Counted from the first letter of the stretch, positions 45,550 through 55,319 are shown. The stretch is DNA of 64,000 bases from Arthrobacter dokdonellae (GCF_003268655.1 NZ_CP029642.1:3968001-4032000); one strand, 5' to 3'. Notes: generated by a model not told the origin, from the sequence alone. Numbers and translations: made by a program.

Positions 45550-46630
45550 CTAGGCGGTTAGTTTGGCTGGTTTTGTTTCGGGGAGGTTGATGCCGACGTG
45601 GCCGGCCGGGGTTGGTGTGGTGGGTCGCTGGCGGAATCTTCCGGGGTTCTTGTCGTAGTAGTCCTGGAGTGCGTGGTCGCGTGTCTTCCACGCGTCCTTC
45701 CAGGACCCGTCGTGGACTTGTGCGGGCGAGAAGAGGGCAATTCCTGAGTGTTTGTGCTTGGTGTTGTACCAGGGCACGTAGTCGCCGATGTAGGTCCTGG
45801 CGGTCTCGACGTCCATGAAGACGCGCGGGTAGCCGGGCCGGTACTTCATGGTGCGAAAGCCCGACTCGGAAAAGGGATTGTCATTGGAGACGTAGGGCCG
45901 GTTATGGGACAGTTCCACGCCGTGGCCGGTGAGGGCATCGCGGAGCAGGTTGGACTTCATCGCCGGCCCGGAATCGGCATGGACGACCCGGGGCGCACCG
46001 TGGAGGGCGATGGCGGTCTCGAACATGTCCACGGCCAGGTGGTCCGCCTCGCGGTCCTCCACCCGCCACCCGACGATCTGGCGGGAGAAGATGTCCATGA
46101 TGGAATAGACCTTGAAGGCTTTTCCCCGCCAGGGCGAGTAAACGTCAGTAATATCCCACGACCAGATCTGGCACGGGCCGGTGGCCTTCAGCACTGGCTT
46201 CTGGGCGGATCTGCCGTTCTTGTTCCCGCGCTTGGTGGGGATCGTGGGGCGGAGCATCTGCTCCTCGATCTCCGCGGCGATGCGCCACCAGGTGCGCTGG
46301 GAGGCGAGCATGACGCCAGCGTCCCAGGCCACCGCGAAGGAGTGGTCCACGGAGACCTGCCCGGCCCAGCCTTCCATAATGTACTCGGCGATCCGTTCAC
46401 GGTCCTCGTCGCTGATGCGGCACTCGTACGCCCGCTCCGCCTGGTGGAGCGGGTCCTTTACCCGGGCGCGGGGATTTTGGCGGTAATGCCACGTCGAGCG
46501 CGATATGCCCGCCAGCTCGAGGGCCTGCCGCTGGGAGCCCGTGAGCTCCGTCAGGGTGCGGATGAGGCGGTTTTCCGTCTCTATGAACTCTTTGTATCGT
46601 TCGTCGGTTTCGCATCGGGCTCTGGCACGT
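45550..46630 (-). CDS. IS3-family transposase OrfB
   Basis: The frame begins in the -1 phase within the end of OrfA (ETDERYKEFIETENRLIRTL) and runs to a TAG-type stop at 45550. It contains the HTH_21 region (LAGISRSTWHYRQN) and the rve core with WSWDITDVYSP, VVHADSGPAMKSN and SNDNPFSESGFRTMKY, giving the DDE triad. Translation is expected by -1 frameshifting from OrfA. Element ends could not be fixed. Confidence 0.88.
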
Positions 46631-46985
46631 TCAACCCGTGCAAGAGCCCGATAGCTTTTCCCAGGGCATCGTTCGTGCCCTCAAGTTCCCGGATGCGGCC
46701 CTTGAGCTGTTCAACTTCGGACTGGTGGTCAGCGATTTCCTTGGCGCGCGCTCTTTCCAGCGCGGACCGTTCGCCATGTGTGCGGGCCATATCCCCATGA
46801 TCCCTTGGAATCAGGGTTCGGTCGAGGTCACCTTCAAACACCATCTTCCGCCACTGCCGAAACGTCCAATCCGCCACTGACCGCGACGCAAGCCATACCG
46901 ACTTCGACCCATGGGGCTGAAGATAATACTCATGGACGAACTGACGGATCTCCTCACGGGTATACCCCTGCGTAGCAACGCTCAT
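46581..46985 (-). CDS. IS3-family transposase OrfA
   Basis: A 134-residue HTH protein (REEIRQFVHEYYLQPHGSK, SVADWTFRQWRKMVFEG) followed by a leucine-zipper-like helix (IADHQSEVEQLKGRIRELEG). It overlaps OrfB by about 50 bases, the usual IS3 arrangement. Confidence 0.85.
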   Translation of the reverse strand: MSVATQGYTREEIRQFVHEYYLQPHGSKSVWLASRSVADWTFRQWRKMVFEGDLDRTLIPRDHGDMARTHGERSALERARAKEIADHQSEVEQLKGRIRELEGTNDALGKAIGLLHGLNVPEPDAKPTNDTKSS

Positions 46986-47040
46986 GGCTGTTGGCGCATA
47001 GCCCCAGATGGTAGTGATCGTCTGGCTAGTTGGTGTGTAA

Positions 47041-47182
47041 TCTCGCTACATCGTGGACAGTGAATCTCACCTCTTCGTGGACACCGGGTCTCAATACTTT
47101 GTATGTCCTGTCTCACCACATCGTGAACACACGATCTCATGACATCGGAGACACGCTGTCTCACCACATCGGAGACACTTTT
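47041..47182 (+). repeat. Six tandem iterons at the IS481 left end
   Basis: Units begin at 47041, 47065, 47089, 47111, 47135 and 47159, so five are 24 bp and one is 22 bp. Each starts TCTC; most continue ..ACATCG.GGACA or CACATCGGAGACAC. The right end carries only the first three. These look like an array of transposase binding sites that also covers the transposase promoter. Confidence 0.75.
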
Positions 47183-47211
47183 ACCGACGGGTTGGCGGTG
47201 ATAGTCATTGG

Positions 47212-48642
47212 ATGACTAACTCTCTTTCACCCCAAACTCGCGCCGCGATCATCAACTACGATCCGACCCAGCCTCATGCACTGTCAGTCATGGAGTTTTG
47301 CCGTTCGGTCAAGATTTCGCGTAGCGTTTTCTATAAGATCCGCGGCCGGGCTGTCCATGAATCCACGGCGGCCCTTCACCCCCGCTCCCGTGCACCAAAG
47401 ACTCCGGCTCGCAAATATGGCCCCGCGGTTGTCAACGAGTTAGTGAAGATCCGCAAGCAACTCAAGGCCGATGGTTGGGATTACGGCCCACGCTCAATTT
47501 ATTACGAAGCTAGCCAGCAAGAGAAGTTCCCCGGCGGGAAGGTTCCCTCGGTCGCGACGATAGCCCGCCTGCTATCCAGCGTCGGCCACGTTGACGCAGC
47601 CCCCAGAAAGCGCCCGAAATCCTCGTACATCCCGTTCGTGCGCGCCACCGTGATGTCGTTGTGGCAACTCGATGCTTTCGAGTACCGACTCGCCGGCGGA
47701 CAGATCGTCACCGTGTACCAGCTGCTCGATGACGCTTCCCGCTTTGATGTGGGCACAGCAGCGTATTCCCGTTCCGAGAACAGTGCCGATGCCAAGGACG
47801 TCCTCGAACGAGCCATCACTGCCTACGGTCCGCCCAGGGAAGTGCTTTCCGATAACTCTTTGGCATTCAATCAGCTGCGGGCCGGACGGATTGGTTCCGT
47901 GGAGATCTTCCTCGCCTCCAAAGGCACCATGCCCATCAGCGGGCTGCCGGGCAAACCCACCACGCAGGGGAAGAACGAGCGCTCCCACCAAACCCTGCTG
48001 CGGTTCCTCGATGCGCATCAGCCAGCTACGCTCGAGCAGCTCCAGGGCAGGATTCACCGGTTTCGGGACCACTACAACAACCGCCGTCCGCACCAATCCC
48101 TGGACCATGCGACACCGCGCACGGCGTGGGATCTGCTGGAACATACACCGGCAACGGAGCCGATTCCTTTATCGGTCCTGGAAGCGAAAGCGTCGCACTA
48201 CTCACAGGTCCGCGCCCGCCGTCAGGGAGACCTCGATCGGGCGACCCTGACGATCTCCAAGACCGGGGCCATTCTGCCCGACGACAACGCCCAGGATAAG
48301 GCCGCGGACCAGTCGCTGGTGGAGATCACCCGCGCGAACCGGCAGGTCTATTACCAAGGCTTCCACGTCTCTTTGCCCATGACCTACGCGGGCCGCCTGT
48401 TTTACCGGACCATCACCGACGACTCGTTCCTGCTCACCGATCCAGTCACCGGTGAGATCGTGTTCTCTTTCCCGCTGCCGATGGTTGCCCTGAACGTTCG
48501 GGGCCGCTATGTTGCTTCGTATTCCGTTCTAGGCGTTCAGGCGGCGTACTCGACAAAACAGTGGGACCGGAAGCGAGAGCACTACGCGGAGCAATTCGCT
48601 CACCGCCAAGAAGAACAGCCCGACGTGATGGCCACGCGATAG
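47212..48642 (+). CDS. IS481-family DDE transposase
   Basis: A 476-residue transposase with an N-terminal HTH region (SVMEFCRSVKISRSVFYKIR) and the rve core: LWQLDAFEYRL (D), REVLSDNSLAF (D) and QGKNERSHQTLLRF (E). The roughly 150-residue C-terminal extension (ATLTISKTGAILPDD, YQGFHVSLPMTYAGR) is a small beta-rich domain found in the longer members of this family. Intact frame; 29 bases after the last iteron. Confidence 0.9.
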   Translation: MTNSLSPQTRAAIINYDPTQPHALSVMEFCRSVKISRSVFYKIRGRAVHESTAALHPRSRAPKTPARKYGPAVVNELVKIRKQLKADGWDYGPRSIYYEASQQEKFPGGKVPSVATIARLLSSVGHVDAAPRKRPKSSYIPFVRATVMSLWQLDAFEYRLAGGQIVTVYQLLDDASRFDVGTAAYSRSENSADAKDVLERAITAYGPPREVLSDNSLAFNQLRAGRIGSVEIFLASKGTMPISGLPGKPTTQGKNERSHQTLLRFLDAHQPATLEQLQGRIHRFRDHYNNRRPHQSLDHATPRTAWDLLEHTPATEPIPLSVLEAKASHYSQVRARRQGDLDRATLTISKTGAILPDDNAQDKAADQSLVEITRANRQVYYQGFHVSLPMTYAGRLFYRTITDDSFLLTDPVTGEIVFSFPLPMVALNVRGRYVASYSVLGVQAAYSTKQWDRKREHYAEQFAHRQEEQPDVMATR

Positions 48643-48888
48643 CCACTCACAGCTACCGGCCCGCCAGTGCCGGTAGCTGTGTACAAAGTATTGAGACCCG
48701 GTGTCCACGAAGAGGTGAGATTCACTGTCCACGATGTAGCGAGATTACACACCAACAACGCAGACCCTCGCTACCATCTGGGGCTATGCGCCAGCTGTCT
48801 CCTTCAATCAATAAGAAAGAACCGGATGGCTCACAACCAGCTTGACGTAGAGGGCCTGACGTAGTTTTGCTACTTAGAAGGAGCGCAC

Positions 48889-48942
48889 GTGACCGGCATC
48901 ACGCCAGCTGGACTCGTAGTAGCACCGGCTGAACCCCTATAA
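48889..48942 (+). pseudogene. Truncated small-protein start (17 codons)
   Basis: AGAAGGAG precedes a GTG reading MTGITPAGLVVAPAEPL and then a stop. The start strongly resembles the small membrane protein at 11883 (GITPGALVAVF), but the membrane helix is missing after GLVVA. Probably a broken paralogue. Confidence 0.4.
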
Positions 48943-49021
48943 ATTAGAGGATGCCGGGCTCGTTGGCCACCCTTCCCGGAGCCCGAGATGATCTTCGTCG
49001 CAGTCTCATAATCACCCAAGA

Positions 49022-49050
49022 ATGAACAGTTTCGATAAAGATGAACAGTT
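49022..49050. promoter_or_regulatory. Direct repeat upstream of the amine oxidase gene
   Basis: ATGAACAGTT occurs at 49022-49031 and 49041-49050, 19 bases apart, in an AT-rich leader, with a partly inverted copy (ACAGTTCATT) near 49073. This spacing is about two helical turns, suiting a dimeric regulator. The wider gap 48943-49239 holds nothing else recognisable. Confidence 0.35.
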
Positions 49051-49239
49051 CTAAAAAGACTAAACAGCTCTGACAGTTCATTGATTTTTGATGTGGGAAC
49101 CACGTCGTCATCCTGGACTGACACCGGCGGGCCAAGGCCCTGTCGGTTAGCTACAGCGAGGCCAACTTCGGTTGCCGGTCCATAGGGGTCCTCGTTTTGA
49201 TCCAAGAATCGCTCTGAACGAAGAATCAAGGAGAAAAGT

Positions 49240-49587
49240 ATGTCTATCAACACTGAAACCCACACCGTAGTAGGCGTTTCGCACCCTTTGGATCCGTTGT
49301 CGCGGGCTGAGATTTCCCGGGCGGTGTCGATCTTGAAGGATGGCCAGGCCGCGGCGGAGTCGTTCCGTTTCATCAGCGTTGAGTTGCGTGAGCCGGCGAA
49401 GGAATTGTTGCGGGCCGGCAGTGCAACGGTCCGTGAGGCCGACGCCGTCCTGGTTGACCGTGGCACGGGAAATGCATACGCGGCCGTGGTCGACCTTGAC
49501 TCCGGCATCGTGTCGGGGTGGACGCAGCTGGCTTCAGGCGTTCAGCCGCCCTTTATGCTGGATGAGTTTGCCGAGTGCGAGGAAGCC
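49240..49587 (+). pseudogene. Copper amine oxidase, 5' part (interrupted gene)
   Basis: Encodes the first 116 residues (HPLDPLSRAEISRAVSILKD, GWTQLASGVQPPFMLDEFAE) of a copper-containing primary-amine oxidase. The frame is broken exactly after EEA by the insertion at 49588. Deleting the insertion and one 5-bp target copy joins it in frame to CRKDRDVIAAL at 52009. The fragment alone reads 14 foreign residues into the element before stopping at 49632. Confidence 0.92.
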
Positions 49588-52003
49588 CAGGGCTCTGGAC
49601 ACGGTAGCGGTGGGGTGACGGTAGTTCGTTGAATTTGCGGCGAATCTTCTTCTGGAAAGGCTATTAATCGCACCCGGCTTGTGAGATAATAAGGGCGTGA
49701 TGATTTTCTGTGTGGGTGGGTGAAACAATGGTTTCAATGACCACCCAAACCGCCTTTCCCGTGCTGCCAGGCCTCGGCGCCGTGCTCATGGGCGAGCGTG
49801 CGGCCCTGCTGGAGAACTCCACGGGCGGGAAGGTCTTCATCAACGGGCAGCTGGCCTACGTGTGGGGTCCCGGTCAGGACGGGTTGCGCCGCTTGGCGGC
49901 CTCACAGCTGGTCGATACTGGCGCCGCCCAGGTCAACGAGGTCGCCGCAGCATTCGGTATCAACACGGAATCGTTGCGGCGCTGGCGCAAGTCCCTTCAG
50001 GGCGCGGGCCTGGTGGGGTTGGCGCCGGTAAAGAAGGGCCCCAAACGCCCGTCCCTGCTGACCGGGGAGAAAGCAGCAGAAATCCAGCGTGTTCGTGCCG
50101 GCGGGGCGAGCCTGCGGGCCACCGCCGAAGCGACCGGGGTTTCCACGGACACGGTCCGGCGCGCCATGGCCATGACCGTCTCGACAGAGGCAGCGCCGGC
50201 AGCCACTGACTTGGAGGGCATGGCAGCGGGCCCGCAGCCACAGCTGCCGATACTGCCGGAACCGGTGCCCCGCACGGCCGAGCGGGCCGCGGCACGGTCC
50301 GGGCTCCTTGAGTGCGCGGAACCGGTGTTTGCCCCCGCCGCCCGCATTCGCCATGCCGGGCTGTTCCTGGCGTTGCCGGCGCTGGAAACCACCGGGCTGC
50401 TGGCCTGCGCGAAGGAAGTGTACGGTTCTTTGCCGGACGGGTTTTACGGGCTGGAAACGATCCTGATTGATGCCGTGCTGCGGGCGTTGGCCGGGGAAGC
50501 CAGGGCCGAGGGCGCCACCCGCTTCGACCCGGTGGAACTCGGGAGGGTGTTGGGGCTGGACCGGGCCCCGGAAGTCAAAACGATCCGCCGCCGCATCAGC
50601 CAACTCGTGCAGGACGGCAAGGCGCAGGAGCTGATCGCCGCCCTGGCCAAACACCACCTCACAGCAACGGGCCCCGAGGGCGAGGACCTGGCCGCGGTGC
50701 TTTATGTTGACGGGCATGTGCGCGCCTACCAGGGCACCAAGAAGATTGGAAAGATCTACTCCACCCGGCTCAAGTTCCCCGTCCCGGCCACGGAGGAAAC
50801 CTGGGTCACCGACGCCCACGGTTCCCCCATCTTCGTTGTCATGGCAGAACCGGGCGCGTCCCTGGCCACCGAGCTGCGCGACCTCCTGCCAGAGCTGCGC
50901 ACAGCCGTCGGGGACGACCGGCGCGTACTGGTCGGCTTTGACCGGGGCGGCTGGTCCCCGGATTTGTTCAAACACATGGCAGAACGCGGCTTTGATGTGC
51001 TGACCTGGCGCAAGGGCGCCAGCAAAAACGTGGAAGAGAAGTTGTTTGCGGAGGTCACCCATATTGACGAGCACGGGCAGACACGGAAGTGGTCGGTCGC
51101 TGACACGGTGGTTGACCTGCCCCTCGCTGCCACGAAGAAAACCGGGGAAGTCCTGAACATCCGCCAGCTCAGCCGCATCGTTGCAGCGACCGGTGGCGGC
51201 ACCCGGCAAATCCACATCCTCACCACCGACCTCACCATGGGTGCCGGGGAGGTCGTGTATCGGATGGGATCACGCTGGCGCCAGGAAAACCAGTTCCGGT
51301 ACGCCCGCCTGCGCTTCGAGCTGGACTCCCACGACTCCTACGCCAGCACCGATGACAATGAGGACCGGATGGTGCCGGAACCGGCCAAGAAGAAGGCCTA
51401 CCAAAAAGTTGTTGCCGCCAGGAATGCCCACGCCGAGGCCGCCGCGATCGCGGATGCGAACCTGCTGGCACTGAAAACCCCGGCAGAAGGTGCCGGTGAG
51501 GTCACGGTGACCAGTGCCATGCACAACCAGGTCATGGCACCGGTCTGGGAAGCCGAAAACGCCCTGGCAACTGCCGAGAAGGTGCATAAGAGCAATCCGG
51601 CGAAGGTCCGGCTCGGGGACCTGAACCCCGGCCAGCAAGTCCTGGACACCGAGACGAAACTGATCCATCACGGCATCCGGATGGCCGCCTACAACACCGC
51701 GGTAACGATCGCGAGAGAGATCCGCACCAACACCGGATACAAACGCGCCGACCAGGAAGCCCACGCCCTCATGCGCCAGGCCCTCAACCAAACCGGCGAC
51801 ATCGACACCACAGACCCCGGCTACCTCACCATCACCCTGAACCCGCTGCCAACGAAGGCAAAAACCGCAGCCATCAAAGAACTCTGCGCCCACCTCACCA
51901 GCACCGAAACCCGCTACCCCGGCACCCAGCTCATACTGCGCTACAAAATCAACAATCACAGCCAACAACCCACAGCAATTACCTCACCATGACCAGAGCC
52001 CTG
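49588..52003 (+). mobile_element. 2416-bp insertion element with an unusual large transposase
   Basis: Ends carry the 11-bp inverted repeat CAGGGCTCTGG (49588-49598) and CCAGAGCCCTG (51993-52003). AAGCC is duplicated directly at 49583-49587 and 52004-52008. The transposase stop codon abuts the right repeat. The precise restoration of the host reading frame on removal confirms the boundaries. Confidence 0.93.
49728..51992 (+). CDS. Large DDE transposase with N-terminal HTH pair (754 aa)
   Basis: The ATG at 49728 is preceded by GGGTG; GTG 49710 is an alternative. The N-terminus has two HTH-like blocks (NEVAAAFGINTESLRRWRKS and LRATAEATGVSTDTVRRAM). Candidate catalytic residues are in VLYVDGHVRAY, VGFDRGGWSPDLF and WRQENQFRYAR (D-D-E). 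The roughly 200-residue C-terminal part is helical and Lys/Ala rich. About twice the size of common DDE transposases, and its family is uncertain; related proteins are usually annotated as IS4-like or unclassified. Confidence 0.82.
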   Translation: MVSMTTQTAFPVLPGLGAVLMGERAALLENSTGGKVFINGQLAYVWGPGQDGLRRLAASQLVDTGAAQVNEVAAAFGINTESLRRWRKSLQGAGLVGLAPVKKGPKRPSLLTGEKAAEIQRVRAGGASLRATAEATGVSTDTVRRAMAMTVSTEAAPAATDLEGMAAGPQPQLPILPEPVPRTAERAAARSGLLECAEPVFAPAARIRHAGLFLALPALETTGLLACAKEVYGSLPDGFYGLETILIDAVLRALAGEARAEGATRFDPVELGRVLGLDRAPEVKTIRRRISQLVQDGKAQELIAALAKHHLTATGPEGEDLAAVLYVDGHVRAYQGTKKIGKIYSTRLKFPVPATEETWVTDAHGSPIFVVMAEPGASLATELRDLLPELRTAVGDDRRVLVGFDRGGWSPDLFKHMAERGFDVLTWRKGASKNVEEKLFAEVTHIDEHGQTRKWSVADTVVDLPLAATKKTGEVLNIRQLSRIVAATGGGTRQIHILTTDLTMGAGEVVYRMGSRWRQENQFRYARLRFELDSHDSYASTDDNEDRMVPEPAKKKAYQKVVAARNAHAEAAAIADANLLALKTPAEGAGEVTVTSAMHNQVMAPVWEAENALATAEKVHKSNPAKVRLGDLNPGQQVLDTETKLIHHGIRMAAYNTAVTIAREIRTNTGYKRADQEAHALMRQALNQTGDIDTTDPGYLTITLNPLPTKAKTAAIKELCAHLTSTETRYPGTQLILRYKINNHSQQPTAITSP

Positions 52004-52008
52004 AAGCC

Positions 52009-53595
52009 TGTCGGAAGGACCGGGACGTCATCGCGGCCCTGGCCGCCCGGGGCCTGACCAATCTGGGTCTGGTCTGCTTTGAGCCGTGGTCCGTGGGCTA
52101 CTTCGGCGAAGACGCCCAGGGCCGGCGCCTGATGCGCGCCCTGGTCTTCGTCCGCGAGAATCCCACCGACAGCCCCTATGCGCACCCGATCGAGAACTTC
52201 GTTGTCTTCTACGACCTCAGCTCCGGGGAGGTTGTCAAGGTCGAGGACAACGAGTCCATCCCCGTGCCGCGTGCCAGCGGGAACTACCTGCCCGAGTACG
52301 TCGGCCCGGCCCGCACGGACCTCAAACCCATTTCCATCACCCAGCCCGAAGGCGCTTCCTTCAAGGTCACCGGCAACCACGTCCAGTGGGCCGACTGGTC
52401 CTTCCGTGTCGGCTTCACCCCCCGCGAAGGCCTCGTCCTTCACCAGCTGCGGTTCCGCGACCAGGGCGTGGAACGGCCCGTGATCAACAGGGCCTCCCTC
52501 TCGGAAATGGTCGTCCCCTACGGCGACCCCGCACCGGTGCAGGCAAAGAAGAACGCCTTCGACTCCGGTGAATACAACATCGGCAACATGGCCAACTCCC
52601 TCAAGCTCGGCTGCGACTGCCTGGGCGAGATCAAGTACTTCGACGGCATCACCACCGACAGCCACGGCAACCCGATGACCATCGAAAACGCCATCTGCAT
52701 GCATGAAGAAGACGACAGCATCATGTGGAAGCACTTCGACTTCCGCGAAGGCACCGCCGAAGTCCGACGCTCCCGCAAGCTCGTGATCTCCTTCATCGCC
52801 ACCGTCGCCAACTACGAATACGCCTTCTACTGGCACCTCTACCTCGACGGGAGCATCGAGTTCCTCGTCAAGGCCACCGGCATCCTCTCCACCGCCGCCC
52901 AGCACCCCGGCGAGAAGACCCCGTACGGGCAGGCCCTAAACAACGACGGACTCTACGGACCCATCCACCAGCACATGTTCAACGTCCGCATGGACTTTGA
53001 AATCGACGGGCCACGCAACGCCGTCTACGAAGTCGACATGGAAATCCCCGAGAACAACCCCACCCACACCGCCTTCAAGGCCGTGGACCGGCTCCTGGAA
53101 ACCGAACAAGCAGCTATCCGCAAGGCCGACGCATCCAAGCACCGCTTCTGGAAGATCGTCAACCACGACAGCACGAACATCGTGGACGAACCCGTAGCGT
53201 ACCGCCTCATCCCCACCAACGCCATCACCCTGGCCGCCGGCGACCAGTCCTACGTCAGCCAGCGCGCCCAGTTCGCCCGCAACAACCTCTGGGTCACCGC
53301 CTACGACCGCACCGAACGCTTCGCCGCCGGGGAATTCCCCAACCAAAGCACCGGCGCCGACGACGGCCTGCCCGCCTGGACCCAAGCCGACCGGAACATC
53401 GTCGATAAAGACCTCGTGGTCTGGTACACCTTCGGCATGCACCACGTCGTCCGCCTCGAAGACTGGCCCGTCATGCCCCGCCAAAACATCGGCTTCACGC
53501 TCGAACCCCACGGCTTCTTCAACCAAAACCCCACCCTCAACCTCCCCACACAGCAAACCACCACCACACACTGCTGCAACGGGCACGAACAATGA
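52009..53595 (+). pseudogene. Copper amine oxidase, 3' part (interrupted gene)
   Basis: Encodes residues 117-644 of the restored enzyme. The topaquinone precursor is Y385 in ANYEYAFYW, the catalytic Asp is D301 in FDSGEY, and copper ligands are H436 and H438 (HQHMF) with H594/H595 (GMHHVVR). All numbers are within a few positions of the Arthrobacter phenylethylamine oxidase. No residue appears lost, so the gene is inactive only because of the insertion. It oxidised primary amines to aldehydes with release of ammonia and hydrogen peroxide. Overlaps the permease start by 4 bases. Confidence 0.92.
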
Positions 53596-55217
53596 ACCGG
53601 CCCAGCACCCCAGGGAAAACAACAGGCACGGCAGTTTCTGGGGCCCAACCGGACAAGCTCAAAGCCAACTCCCTGGGCCTGTGGGATGTGGTCTTTATGG
53701 CTGTCGCGACGTCCGCTCCAATCACAGTGATGAGCGGAAATGTACCCTTTTCGGTTGGCTACGGTGTCGGAACCGGAACCCCGGCAACATATATCTGGGC
53801 CACAGCTATCCTCTCGATCTTCGCGGTCGCCTACGTCACGATGGCCCGCTACGTGACATCAACCGCCGCCTTCTACGGATTCATTTCCCGCGGATTGGGA
53901 CGCGTGATCGGTCTCGGGACCGGCTACATGGTCACCTTCGGCTACATGGTCTTTGAAGCCAGCATCATCGGCATTTTCTCCTACTTCGGCCATCTGGCGT
54001 TCTTGGACCAACTGGGGCTGGACATCTCATGGGTTGTCTTTGCTGTCGCCGGGCTCCTACTCATCGGGCTACTGACCTACTTTGAGATCAGTCTTGCAGC
54101 GAAAATCCTGGCAGTACTGCTGGCCACGGAGATCGCAATTCTGGCAGTCATGGCCTTCGGCGTGCTCTTTCATGGCGGGGGGCCCGACGGGCTGATGCTC
54201 CAGACCCTGAATCCGGTAAACGCGTTCAAACCAAACGGTCTGGTAGTCGCCTCGGCGGGACTGGCCATGTTCATCGCGTTCTGGTCCTGGACCGGATTCG
54301 AATCGACGGTGATGTATGGGGAGGAATCGAAGAACCCGAGGAAGATCATCCCCATTGCCACGATGATCGCGGTTACCGGTGTCGGCGTCTTCTATACGTT
54401 CGTCTCCTGGATGTCCGTCGCGGGGAATGGCGCCAAAGGGGCCATTGCTTTGGCGCAAAGCGCCAACCCCCTGGACATGTTCTTTCATCCCACGGACATG
54501 TTTGTCGGCCACGGCTGGGTTCTGGTCATGCAGTGGCTGATGATGAGCGGATCCTTCGCGTGCGCCATGGCCTTCCACAACGCCGCATCCCGGTACTTGT
54601 ATTCACTCGGAAGGGAAGGAGTCTTGCCCGGGGTATTTGGCAAAACCCATAAGAAGCACGGATCCCCCTACATCGCGTCGTATGTCCAGACCGGTGCTGC
54701 GATCCTGTGGATTCTCGGGTTCTGGTTCATGCACAAGGACCCTTACCTGGATGTCTTTGTTCTTTTGGCGGTGCTCGGGACATTCTCACTGCTGATTGTG
54801 CAGACCATCACCATGGCCGCTGTGTTCAACTACTTCCGCACGCACCACCCGGAAGAAAAGGTATGGCGCACTAAAGTCGCTCCCATACTCGGTGGAGTGG
54901 GGATGTTGGGTGTGGTCATCATGATGGCTACGAACCTGGACACGGCTGCCGGGCCTGCAGCGTCGTCCCTGCTTTTCAAACTCATTCCCTACATCGCCGC
55001 CGCGCTCTTCATCACGGGGGCAGGCCAGGCGCTCTACCTGCGCAAAACCAACCCGCCCAAGTATGCAGCGATCGGCCACGTCGTTGTCCCTCTCGATGAC
55101 CGAATGGACATCGACCTTGAAGCCGAACTCGAAGCCGAACTCGAGGCCGAACTCGAACTCGAACTCGAACACGAACTGAAGCACGATATGGAGGACCAAA
55201 GAGAGCTCGAGAAGTAA
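53592..55217 (+). CDS. APC-superfamily amino acid/amine permease
   Basis: A 541-residue transporter with about twelve membrane segments; the first helix (VVFMAVATSAPITVMSGNVP) has the substrate-binding Gly/Ser pattern of the family. The C-terminal tail after residue 505 is a run of acidic repeats (EAELEAELEAEL and so on) predicted to be a charged helix. Coupled by a 4-base overlap to the amine oxidase, it probably imported its substrate amine. Still intact, but its expression may suffer polar effects from the insertion. Confidence 0.87.
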   Translation: MNRPSTPGKTTGTAVSGAQPDKLKANSLGLWDVVFMAVATSAPITVMSGNVPFSVGYGVGTGTPATYIWATAILSIFAVAYVTMARYVTSTAAFYGFISRGLGRVIGLGTGYMVTFGYMVFEASIIGIFSYFGHLAFLDQLGLDISWVVFAVAGLLLIGLLTYFEISLAAKILAVLLATEIAILAVMAFGVLFHGGGPDGLMLQTLNPVNAFKPNGLVVASAGLAMFIAFWSWTGFESTVMYGEESKNPRKIIPIATMIAVTGVGVFYTFVSWMSVAGNGAKGAIALAQSANPLDMFFHPTDMFVGHGWVLVMQWLMMSGSFACAMAFHNAASRYLYSLGREGVLPGVFGKTHKKHGSPYIASYVQTGAAILWILGFWFMHKDPYLDVFVLLAVLGTFSLLIVQTITMAAVFNYFRTHHPEEKVWRTKVAPILGGVGMLGVVIMMATNLDTAAGPAASSLLFKLIPYIAAALFITGAGQALYLRKTNPPKYAAIGHVVVPLDDRMDIDLEAELEAELEAELELELEHELKHDMEDQRELEK

Positions 55218-55232
55218 CAACCAGCCCTCAAT

Positions 55233-55278
55233 GGGCGGTCCCCGATGTTGCTGTCGACAGCAGCATCGGGGACCGCCC
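55233..55278. terminator. Strong hairpin after the amine permease
   Basis: GGGCGGTCCCCGATG pairs with CATCGGGGACCGCCC and the stem continues through TGCTG/CAGCA around a TCGA loop, about 20 bp in all. There is no T-run. It lies 16 bases after the permease stop and probably ends the amine operon. An ATG at 55245 falls inside the stem and is unlikely to be a real start. Confidence 0.75.
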
Positions 55279-55319
55279 CCCCTACCCAACCCCAACCCAG
55301 TAGTGGGAGCGTGATCGGC

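Larger units (their letters stand above)
47029..48756 (+). mobile_element. IS481-family element with about 75-bp inverted ends
   Basis: The left end (from GTTGGTGTGTAATC at 47029) and right end (to its complement at 48756) share about 75 bp of essentially perfect inverted repeat. Within it lie tandem 24-bp units starting TCTC. No direct target duplication is visible; the flanks instead continue as weaker inverted similarity, including an identical 23-mer on each side (46992-47014 and 48771-48793). Confidence 0.85.

Noticed and set aside
48870..49508. Minus-strand frame of 212 codons before the amine oxidase
   Set aside because: Overlaps the oxidase 5' end in antisense, with Arg/Thr/Ser-rich composition and no motif.
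49902..51215. Long minus-strand frame (437 codons) inside the large transposase gene
   Set aside because: Antisense shadow of a GC-rich gene with recognisable motifs on the plus strand.
36912..52003. Prophage
   Set aside because: Apart from an integrase remnant there are no capsid, terminase, portal or lysis genes; the region is a cluster of insertion sequences.
55245..55319. Upstream ATG start for the DUF5134-like gene
   Set aside because: The ATG lies in the stem of the hairpin at 55233-55278, and a ribosome site fits the GTG at 55320 instead.
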